Source: Methanobacteriota archaeon (lineage in GTDB: Archaea; Thermoplasmatota; Poseidoniia; Poseidoniales; Thalassarchaeaceae). From it: 5,323 bases of DNA. The DNA is taken from assembly GCA_002697065.1 (NCBI GenBank), contig NZTJ01000038.1:1-5323 (forward strand), in the 5' to 3' direction. Below, one piece after another: positions 1 through 5,323 of this stretch (positions are counted from its first letter, which is position 1; the number at the start of each line of letters is the position of its first letter). Both the position numbers and the translations under genes were made by a program. The notes under the pieces are model-generated. The model saw only the letters and a list, made by a program, of their open reading frames with translations, did no database searches and had not been told where the DNA came from.

Positions 1-64
1 CTGATGGAACCTCTTCGATAGTCACACTGTGTTCCGTTGGTGTCAAAGGGTCATCTCCGAGCAT
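1..64 (-). CDS. Possible start of a further minus-strand gene (3' partial)
   Basis: From the ATG at 64 the minus strand is open for 21 codons to the window edge, beginning MLGDDPLTPTEHSV. Codons are mostly purine-first, as expected for real coding sequence. The two other ATGs nearby, in other frames, stop within three to six codons. No Shine-Dalgarno is seen, but GTTGAATAAC lies at -28 to -19, matching the box before the previous gene. The frame also continues open upstream past a TTG, so the start is uncertain. Too short to recognise a family. Confidence 0.4.
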   Translation of the reverse strand, partial: MLGDDPLTPTEHSVTIEEVPS

Positions 65-77
65 TGGCCATGCTCGG
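57..77. other. Perfect 8-bp inverted repeat with 5-base loop
   Basis: CCGAGCAT and its exact reverse complement ATGCTCGG flank a five-base loop. On the minus strand the second arm contains the ATG at 64. No T-run follows on either strand, so it is not a classical terminator. It could be a hairpin in the transcript end of the gene above, a structure over a start codon, or chance. Confidence 0.4.
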
Positions 78-82
78 CGGTG

Positions 83-92
83 GTTATTCAAC
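83..92 (-). promoter_or_regulatory. Possible TATA-like box before the partial gene at the left edge
   Basis: The minus strand reads GTTGAATAAC at -28 to -19 from the ATG at 64. It differs at one base from the box before the gene starting at 1134 and has almost the same spacing. It lies in the 47-base gap after the stop codon at 112. Confidence 0.35.
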
Positions 93-111
93 CCACTGAT
101 TAGGCAGAGGC

Positions 112-1134
112 TTACGACTGAGATTCTAATTGACGCCTAGGAACCAAGGCAGCTAGCATGCACAGCAGAGTAGCCACTCCAGGGGCTGGGAGAGAGTTCG
201 AGCTATTCGCGACGCCTCTCGCTTCCCAGTCTACAATCAGAACCACAGACATATCGTCTCCGTCCCATGGTTCGGGGGGGTTGAATGCATAAGAGCCGGC
301 ATGACTTGTTCCTACGTTGACTGCCTCGTGAAGGACATTACTGTAGTTCTCCTTTCCGTTGCTCCCCTCGGGGTGGTGTGCAACATCTTCCACGAACATG
401 AGCCAAATGTTTAGGTCCCATGGGGAGTTTTCCTCTGTCCAGAGGCTTATGTCCCATTGGAAGTTGTAGTCCAGAATCTCTCCAGAATGATTCTCGTCCT
501 GGTCGTTCACTGGCATGGTTACAGAAGCTGACGCTTCTAGGGAGATTGAGCCATTCGAAGCGAAGGGGTGGCTCGAGCCCAAAGCCAATGCGGTAGAGTA
601 GTCGGTCAGAAGACTGTTGGATTTTGTGCTTGTTCCTGTATACATCCTCTCCCCGTCGAAGACTTTGCTAGGAGCGGATCTGTCTGTTCCAGGGATCCTC
701 ATCGTCCCACCATCGGATGACGGCATTGACCTCTCGGTAGAAAGAAGGGATCCTTCTCCGTAGGTTTCGACCCATCGGGAGTCAGTGGAGTTGCTTCCAA
801 ATGGATCCAAGGTCTCGTACAGGTGTCTGTGATAGTGAATCCTGGTCACATCGAGCTCCCCTATGGCATCGTCAAGGGCCCGTTCGGTCGTGATACAGTT
901 TGAACACCAAGTAGCTGTGTATACCTCGACTATGCTCGGCAAATCGATAACTCCGAACGTCGTTTTCTCGTAGGTGGTGTTCGATAGATCTATCGAAATC
1001 CCTCCTATGGTTCCGGATATAGTCCCCGCCTCATCGGCTATCCTTGCATCATCCCAAAGGCTTTCCGTAGCTGCGGAGGCTTGTATCGGGATTGCGATTA
1101 GAGCAATCAGGATCAGTGCCCACAGGCGCCTCAT
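112..1134 (-). CDS. Exported thioredoxin-fold CxxC protein, probably Omp28-like, with PEP-CTERM-like sorting tail
   Basis: The 340-residue protein begins with a clear signal peptide: MRR, a hydrophobic core at 4-15, and probable cleavage after ASA at 19-21. A thioredoxin-like segment follows, with the strand IVEVYTATWCSNC holding the redox pair Cys77/Cys80. Pro155, before the strand KVFDG, is a candidate for the cis-proline of the fold. Residues 190-310 look like a beta-rich domain ending in a VVLIVDWE strand. The order of a TxxWCxxC thioredoxin part then a beta domain resembles Omp28-related proteins, which is my best family guess. The C-terminus has Leu-Pro-Ala-Pro-Gly at 315-319, a hydrophobic stretch to about 331 and Arg333-Arg334, the layout of PEP-CTERM or archaeosortase signals. 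The only other cysteine, 325, lies in that tail. A disulfide exchange or thiol-redox role outside the cytoplasm is inferred, with substrate unknown. No Shine-Dalgarno precedes the ATG, but an AT-rich box lies at -29 to -20. Confidence 0.85.
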   Translation of the reverse strand: MRRLWALILIALIAIPIQASAATESLWDDARIADEAGTISGTIGGISIDLSNTTYEKTTFGVIDLPSIVEVYTATWCSNCITTERALDDAIGELDVTRIHYHRHLYETLDPFGSNSTDSRWVETYGEGSLLSTERSMPSSDGGTMRIPGTDRSAPSKVFDGERMYTGTSTKSNSLLTDYSTALALGSSHPFASNGSISLEASASVTMPVNDQDENHSGEILDYNFQWDISLWTEENSPWDLNIWLMFVEDVAHHPEGSNGKENYSNVLHEAVNVGTSHAGSYAFNPPEPWDGDDMSVVLIVDWEARGVANSSNSLPAPGVATLLCMLAALVPRRQLESQS

Positions 1135-1153
1135 GGCTGGTCGAGACGGAGGA

Positions 1154-1163
1154 GTTATTGAAC
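1154..1163 (-). promoter_or_regulatory. Possible archaeal TATA-like box before the CxxC protein gene
   Basis: The minus strand reads GTTCAATAAC at -29 to -20 from the ATG at 1134, and there is no Shine-Dalgarno. This fits a leaderless archaeal transcript, although the box is a few bases closer than typical. A near-identical GTTGAATAAC occurs at the same distance before the possible gene at 64. The heptamer CAATAAC also recurs at 1172-1178, overlapping the aldolase stop codon. Confidence 0.4.
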
Positions 1164-1172
1164 GGTTACGGG

Positions 1173-2219
1173 TTATTGTGATTGCTCGAATGCCTGTGTG
1201 GCCATGTCTATGTCCTCGTCAGTGATGTGCAGGTGTACCACTGCCCTCACTATCGAGTCTGTCTCCACGCTCACATCTACTCCCAGTCCGGCGAGCTTTC
1301 TAGACACCTCACTAGAGCTTTCTTCGATGCACTGAACGTAGACCATATTGGATTGGACTCCCTCCATCTCTACCGAGAAGGAGTCCATCGAATTGATTGA
1401 TTCGGCTAGCCTGGATGCTCGAGTATGGTCCTCGGATAGTCGTTCGATGTTGTTTTCCAAGGCATAGATACCCGCTGCAGCGAGTATTCCGGACTGCCTC
1501 ATCCCACCTCCGAAAGTCTTCCTCCACCTACGGGAACGGGAGATTGTCTCCCTGTCCCCCACTAGAACAGACCCTACTGGGGCACCCAGTCCCTTCGATA
1601 GACAAACCGAGATGGTATCGAAATCTCTGACCATGCGAGTCGGGTCCGTTCCACTACCTATTGCCGCATTGAAGAGCCTGGCACCATCTAGGTGGGCTCG
1701 ACAGTCGTTTTCGTGGGCGACACGGCAGATCCCATCCAGGACGTCCTGGTTGTATATTGACCCGCCTCCTACGTTTGCAGTGTTTTCGACACAGACTAAT
1801 GTGCAATCAGGGAAGTGGTAGTTGCTTCCAGCCGTCTTTCTGATTGCGCCCTCTACTCCTTCGGGAGTCATCTGACCCAAGCGCCCGTCAACGAACGCGA
1901 TCGAGCACCCGGCTAGAGAAGCGTATGCTCCGGATTCCCACAGGTAGATGTGACTATTACGGTGGGTTACTATCTCATCGCCATGATTGGTCTGGGCCTT
2001 TATCGCGATCGTATTCGACATTGTGCCGGAAGGGACGAACAGTGATTCCTCTTTTCCGAGCATTTCAGCTACCATCTCTTGGAGTTGGATTACTGTAGGG
2101 TCATCCCCCCAAACGTCGTCTCCAACCCTGGCTCCTGCCATCGCCTCCCTCATTGGAGGGGTTGGCTGGGTCACCGTGTCGCTTCGTAGGTCGACTCTGT
2201 CGCCTGGGAAGTCCCTCAT
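1173..2219 (-). CDS. ltaE: Low-specificity L-threonine aldolase, PLP-dependent
   Basis: Cleaves L-threonine or allo-threonine to glycine and acetaldehyde in the cytoplasm; a fold-type I PLP enzyme. The 348 residues match the family length (E. coli LtaE is 333). Visible landmarks are LRSDTVTQP at 11-19, GDDVWGDDPTV at 33-43, the phosphate-binding SGTMSN at 64-69, His90 where the family has its ring-stacking His, His135, HLDGAR with Asp178 and Arg181, the PLP-binding Lys209 in SKGLGAPVGS, and RWRKTFGGGMRQSG with Lys234 and Arg241. Arg325 fits the substrate-carboxylate arginine. No key residue is missing. The ATG at 2219 is favoured because GGAG lies six bases upstream and an in-frame TGA 21 bases upstream of it excludes a longer start. 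It is 42 bases downstream of the surface-protein gene and could be co-transcribed. Its neighbours give no hint of a special role. The symbol is assigned by family resemblance. Confidence 0.96.
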   Translation of the reverse strand: MRDFPGDRVDLRSDTVTQPTPPMREAMAGARVGDDVWGDDPTVIQLQEMVAEMLGKEESLFVPSGTMSNTIAIKAQTNHGDEIVTHRNSHIYLWESGAYASLAGCSIAFVDGRLGQMTPEGVEGAIRKTAGSNYHFPDCTLVCVENTANVGGGSIYNQDVLDGICRVAHENDCRAHLDGARLFNAAIGSGTDPTRMVRDFDTISVCLSKGLGAPVGSVLVGDRETISRSRRWRKTFGGGMRQSGILAAAGIYALENNIERLSEDHTRASRLAESINSMDSFSVEMEGVQSNMVYVQCIEESSSEVSRKLAGLGVDVSVETDSIVRAVVHLHITDEDIDMATQAFEQSQ

Positions 2220-2225
2220 GTCAAT

Positions 2226-2229
2226 CTCC
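2226..2229 (-). promoter_or_regulatory. Shine-Dalgarno site of the threonine aldolase gene
   Basis: The minus strand reads GGAGATTGACATG, placing GGAG six bases from the ATG at 2219, a normal spacing. It supports that start codon. It is the only clear ribosome binding site seen in the window. Confidence 0.65.
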
Positions 2230-2261
2230 AGTGCTTGCCCTCAAATAACTGGTGCGATAGA

Positions 2262-5200
2262 CTATGGCTGCTTCTTCCTGATGTCCTCTGAATACATGTA
2301 CGCCTTTCCCTTTCCACTTGAGCCTGTACTCTTCTTGTTGGAGATATAGAGGATTGCCATGGTTCCCAACAGTATTGCTGGAACTCCGAACATCAATATC
2401 GACATCCACAGAGGCCTCTCCACATCTATGCACGAGACCTGGCCGCCCAGCTCCTGCTCCTGTCCGGAGGGGCATTTTCTCTGCTCCGTTGATGCAGCTT
2501 CGGAAACGTAATTGCCCGGGTCTGCTGGGAGGCAGCCTACCTTACCGCCCTCTGGCTGGTAGTTACCAGGTTGGCAGGGACTCTGGGATATCGCTCCTGA
2601 CGAAGAGACAAAGTTCCCTGGATCTGCGGAGATGCAGTTATCCATACCCTGATCCGGTTGGTAGTTGCCCGGCTTGCAAGTTGTCTGGGACACTGCTCCC
2701 TGTTCGGGAACGTGATGTCCTTCCATAGCAGGGGTGCATGATTCCTGACCCCCGAACGACTGGAACTGGCCAGTAGGGCAGGGGGTCTGGCTTGATGAAC
2801 CCGGAGAGTCAACGTAGTTGCCAGGATTTGCCGGCAGGCAAGATGACTCTCCCGAATCGGGCTGATATGTTCCAGGCGGACACTGACTCTGAGTGGATGA
2901 GCCGGTTTCGTTGACGAAGAATCCCGGAGAGGCATCCACGCAAATTGACTGGTCACCGGGCTGGTACTTTCCGGGTGGACATGAAACCGTGGTCGATCCA
3001 TCTGGGCTAGCTATCTGGCCGGGAGGAGGGAGCTCGCACCCGGATGACCCTGTGTCTGATTGGAACTGCCCCGGCGGGCAAGGAGTCGATCCCGTAGCCC
3101 CGTCCAGGTCGACATAGAATCCGGGCTCGGCAGGAGTGCAAGACCCCTGTCCGGACTCTGATGAGTAGGTCCCGTTCTGGCATTGAATCTGAGACAAAGC
3201 TCCTATTTCGGAGTAGTACCCCGGTTCTGCGGAAATACATGTTGTCTGTCCTGAGTCGGGCTGGTAAGTTCCGGCTGGGCACTGGGTCTGCTCTGCCGCG
3301 CCCTCCGAATCTGTGTAGTGACCGGGAGTGGTTGACAAGCAGGAGGTCTCTCCGGAAGAATTCTGGAACTCGCCTGGCTGGCATGGGGATTGGGAGGATT
3401 GCTGTACCCCGTCAGCGAAATATCCCGGCGAGGCTTCTGTGCAGATTACCTGGCCCTGCTGGGACGAGAAGGTTCCCGGTTGGCATTGCTGCTGGGTGAC
3501 TGAGCCCTCAGAAGGTACGTGGAAGCCTGGTCCCGCTTGGAAGCATGAGGCCTGTCCTGACAGAATCTGGTAGGTTCCGGCTGTGCATGGGATCTGCTCT
3601 TCCGATGCAAAACCAGTAACGTAGTATCCGGGGCTTGCATCAATGCAACCCGATGCCGCCGGAGATGGCTGATAGGTTCCTGGGGAGCATTGATTCTGAC
3701 GTATCGAACCCTGGTCTGAAACGTAGTTCCCTGGATCGGTTTCTACACAGGATGTCTGTCCCGAGTCAGGCTGGTAACTCCCTGCCCCACATGGAGTCTG
3801 AGATACAGAAGCGGGGCTTTCGACGTAGTGACCGGCACTGGCGTCTATGCAATCCAGCTGACCATAACTAGGTTGGTACGTTCCTGGTTGGCAGGGGAAT
3901 TGCTCGTATGGAGGAAGGTCGTTTGTGTAGTGCCCCGGCTCGACCAACTCGCATGTGCCATTCGTTGCGTAATAGCCCGATGGACATCCATCAGGGAACG
4001 GGTCAAGGATGTTCACGATACCATCGTCGTCATTGTCTCGCTCGCTCATCAGGGCGTGCCTACCCGTGCCAAGGTCCACGTAGGCCGGGACATCGCTATC
4101 CACGTCCTCTCCCAGTCCCAAGGCACCTTCCTCATGATGCCCCCAGCAGTAAACGGATGCGTTTGTCGCCACTGCACACGTGTGTGCGAGTCCTGCCGAG
4201 ATCTCTCCAAAGGTCAGGCCGACCGGCACGGATACGCCGACCGGCGTCGTACTGTTGTCCGTGGTTCCGTCGCCAAGTTGTCCCTCTTCGTTAAGACCCC
4301 AGCAGGCAGCGCTGCTGTCATCCAGTATTGCACAGGTGTGATCAACGCCCACGTCTATGGATATAGCGGTCTTTCCAAGGGGAAGTGAAACACTTCGAGG
4401 GAATCTGGAGCTCTGGGTGGAGCCGTCGCCTAACCGCCCCCCGGACTCTCCTGAGGAGAAGGTGTTGTTGCCCCAACAGTGAGCCGTGCCGTCGTCCAGG
4501 ATTCCGCATGCATGGCCAGCACCCAAATCCATCGCGACCAGTGATCTGTTTGAAGGGAGTATTGAGATGGGGGTCGGCTCATTCCTGTTGTTGTAAGTCC
4601 CGTCTCCTAGATGGCCGTAATCGCTCTTTCCCCAGCAGAGACCGGTTCCGTTGTCCAGAACGACACAGGTGGTATGCCCACCGGCATTAATCGAGATTGG
4701 AGTGGCGCCGGCAGGCAACAAAACTTGGGCTGGAGCGTTCCTGCCATCATTATCACCGACTCCAAGTTGGCCGAAGTCGTTCTCCCCCCAGCACCAGGTA
4801 GTCGAGTCGTCTGCAATCGCGCATGTGTGCCTGAGGCCGGTTGTGAAAGTAACGACGTTTCTATTCAGAACTGAGGGCCCATGAGGATTCAGGCAAGCCC
4901 CAAAGCAACTGATGTGCCCGTGTCCTATCTGCCCGGCCGTGTCCAGCCCCCAGCAGTAGACGGACCCGTTGGAAAGAGCGCACGAGTGGTCCCCATCGGG
5001 GCTTGTCTCTTCGATATCGGCAAAACAGCAGTTATTCTCGTTCAGTTCATTTACTCCGACCGGCGTATACTGATTTTGTTGACCATCGCCATTCCCTAGA
5101 GACCCGTTTTCTGCCTTCCCCCAGCACTTCATTTCGTTGTTGTCTAATACCGCGCAGGTATAGCCATTGGATGCCCCGAGTGCAGTTAGGGAGTGGATAG

Positions 5201-5323
5201 ATCCTACAGTAGAGCCTGGCATATTGAGACCTGAATGGGTTTCCATTGATACTGGCTCCTCCTCAAGGACTTCCCTTCCATGTTGCTGCAGTCCCATGGA
5301 TAATGACATTCCCAGAAATAGTA
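2262..5323 (-). CDS. Large type I surface protein: RCC1 propeller, 15 ephrin-receptor-like repeats, C-terminal membrane anchor (5' partial)
   Basis: Probable cell-surface binding or adhesion protein; the ligand is unknown. Numbering is from the first in-window ATG at 5309. Residues 38-415 hold seven RCC1-like blades, each with a Cys 9-11 residues before a Cys-Trp-Gly and then a G-x-LG-x-G motif; CWG begins at 62, 119, 173, 225, 278, 336 and 388. Residues 425-442 are an Asp-rich, thrombospondin-3-like linker. Residues 458-960 are fifteen 34-residue two-cysteine repeats of the GCC2/GCC3 (ephrin-receptor-like) type. Residues 967-990 form one transmembrane helix, followed by a 25-residue basic tail ending in RKKQP, so the bulk should face outward. 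The frame stays open beyond 5309: the codons read Leu-Phe-Leu-Gly before Met, and the cut codon NTA must be Leu, Ile or Val. This looks like the core of a signal peptide whose start lies outside the window. RCC1 propellers in prokaryotes are generally protein-binding scaffolds; the role here is inference. Confidence 0.9.
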   Translation of the reverse strand, partial: LFLGMSLSMGLQQHGREVLEEEPVSMETHSGLNMPGSTVGSIHSLTALGASNGYTCAVLDNNEMKCWGKAENGSLGNGDGQQNQYTPVGVNELNENNCCFADIEETSPDGDHSCALSNGSVYCWGLDTAGQIGHGHISCFGACLNPHGPSVLNRNVVTFTTGLRHTCAIADDSTTWCWGENDFGQLGVGDNDGRNAPAQVLLPAGATPISINAGGHTTCVVLDNGTGLCWGKSDYGHLGDGTYNNRNEPTPISILPSNRSLVAMDLGAGHACGILDDGTAHCWGNNTFSSGESGGRLGDGSTQSSRFPRSVSLPLGKTAISIDVGVDHTCAILDDSSAACWGLNEEGQLGDGTTDNSTTPVGVSVPVGLTFGEISAGLAHTCAVATNASVYCWGHHEEGALGLGEDVDSDVPAYVDLGTGRHALMSERDNDDDGIVNILDPFPDGCPSGYYATNGTCELVEPGHYTNDLPPYEQFPCQPGTYQPSYGQLDCIDASAGHYVESPASVSQTPCGAGSYQPDSGQTSCVETDPGNYVSDQGSIRQNQCSPGTYQPSPAASGCIDASPGYYVTGFASEEQIPCTAGTYQILSGQASCFQAGPGFHVPSEGSVTQQQCQPGTFSSQQGQVICTEASPGYFADGVQQSSQSPCQPGEFQNSSGETSCLSTTPGHYTDSEGAAEQTQCPAGTYQPDSGQTTCISAEPGYYSEIGALSQIQCQNGTYSSESGQGSCTPAEPGFYVDLDGATGSTPCPPGQFQSDTGSSGCELPPPGQIASPDGSTTVSCPPGKYQPGDQSICVDASPGFFVNETGSSTQSQCPPGTYQPDSGESSCLPANPGNYVDSPGSSSQTPCPTGQFQSFGGQESCTPAMEGHHVPEQGAVSQTTCKPGNYQPDQGMDNCISADPGNFVSSSGAISQSPCQPGNYQPEGGKVGCLPADPGNYVSEAASTEQRKCPSGQEQELGGQVSCIDVERPLWMSILMFGVPAILLGTMAILYISNKKSTGSSGKGKAYMYSEDIRKKQP
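2430..3938 (-). repeat. Fifteen 34-residue (about 102-bp) cysteine repeats forming a stalk
   Basis: The first Cys of each unit is at residue 473, 507, 541, 575, 609, 643, 677, 710, 744, 777, 810, 844, 878, 912 and 946. The second Cys is 14 residues later (13 in the unit at 777). The consensus is C-x-P-G-x-Y-Q-x3-G-Q-x2-C, then x4-P-G-x-Y-V, then a Ser/Gly-rich stretch with a Gln three residues before the next Cys. It resembles the GCC2/GCC3 ephrin-receptor-like family but has half its cysteines. Adjacent units differ at many synonymous positions, so the array looks old and maintained at protein level, not recently expanded. Confidence 0.9.
3984..4037 (-). other. Asp-rich, thrombospondin-3-like calcium-binding linker
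   Basis: Residues 425-442 contain DNDDDGIVN followed by a DPFPDGC segment. This resembles the D-x-D-x-DG-x2-[DN] calcium loops of thrombospondin type 3 repeats, which often separate domains in archaeal surface proteins. It sits exactly between the propeller and the cysteine stalk. Only one loop is present, so calcium binding is a suggestion from the motif. Confidence 0.6.
4065..5198 (-). repeat. Seven RCC1-type propeller repeats within the surface protein
   Basis: Seven degenerate repeats of 52-58 residues, counted between successive CWG motifs. RCC1 folds are seven-bladed, so the set appears to be one complete propeller. Each blade carries a cysteine pair: 52/62, 110/119, 163/173, 215/225, 268/278, 326/336 and 378/388. 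That pairing suggests one disulfide per blade in an extracytoplasmic protein. Extra cysteines at 94, 95, 135 and 139 flank blade 2 and may form additional bonds. Blade 5 has a 6-7 residue insertion between CWG and its G-x-LGDG motif. Domain edges are approximate. Confidence 0.88.

Noticed and set aside
57..77. Intrinsic terminator after the CxxC protein gene
   Set aside because: No T-run follows the stem on the minus strand (it continues AGATGACC), so it is kept only as an unexplained inverted repeat.
1..111. Plus-strand coding possibility at the left edge
   Set aside because: One plus frame stays open from position 3, but it has no start in the window and a translation without recognisable features. 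It also runs antisense into the CxxC gene, and every other supported gene is on the minus strand.
2537..3001. Minus-strand open frame of 154 codons in the stalk region
   Set aside because: It is a shifted reading of the tandem repeats. Its Arg/Pro/Ser-rich translation reflects the repeat periodicity, and the main frame is intact throughout.
2430..3938. CRISPR-like or other non-coding tandem array with a period near 102 bases
   Set aside because: The period follows codons of a continuous protein repeat, and the copies differ at synonymous sites. There are no short identical repeats with unique spacers.
3828..4388. Plus-strand open frame of 186 codons opposite the RCC1 region
   Set aside because: It lies wholly antisense to a gene with unmistakable repeats, and its translation shows no domain, signal or start context. 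It is a mirror of the coding bias on the other strand.
1..5323. Transfer RNA, ribosomal RNA, insertion sequence, or a new defence or mobile system
   Set aside because: No tRNA-like cloverleaf, rRNA segment, transposase, terminal repeats or defence-type domains were seen. The window is accounted for by three genes and one possible partial gene.

Overview
The window looks like part of a marine archaeal genome, most likely a Marine Group II (Candidatus Poseidoniales) or related planktonic euryarchaeon. This is an inference from gene style. An RCC1 propeller joined to a long series of two-cysteine ephrin-receptor-like repeats and one C-terminal membrane anchor is a combination I associate with that group. 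The genes are tightly packed on one strand, and AT-rich boxes lie about 20-30 bases before the start codons, as in archaeal promoters. A bacterium that makes similar surface proteins is not excluded. Base composition looks close to half G+C.

All supported genes lie on the minus strand, so they read from right to left. (1) 5323-2262 encodes a large type I surface protein cut by the right edge: end of a signal peptide, a seven-bladed RCC1-type propeller, an Asp-rich linker, a stalk of fifteen 34-residue repeats, one transmembrane helix and a short basic tail. (2) After 42 bases, 2219-1173 encodes a low-specificity L-threonine aldolase with all the expected catalytic residues. (3) After 38 bases, 1134-112 encodes an exported thioredoxin-fold protein, probably Omp28-like, with one CxxC pair and a PEP-CTERM-like C-terminal sorting signal. 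(4) After 47 bases, a possible fourth gene starts at 64 and runs off the left edge. No gene-free stretch exceeds about 110 bases.

The aldolase is a cytoplasmic amino-acid enzyme with no obvious link to its neighbours. The two exported proteins may be linked: the surface protein carries 50 cysteines in a regular, apparently disulfide-paired pattern, and the small one is an exported CxxC protein that could act on disulfides. This is a hypothesis from proximity and cysteine content only.

The most notable observation is that the stalk is really a 17-residue lattice. A G-x-aromatic turn recurs 30 times, with 26 of 29 intervals exactly 17 residues and the other three 16. Half-units with a Cys/Cys pair alternate with half-units that mostly have Ala (or another small residue) and Gln at the same two places.
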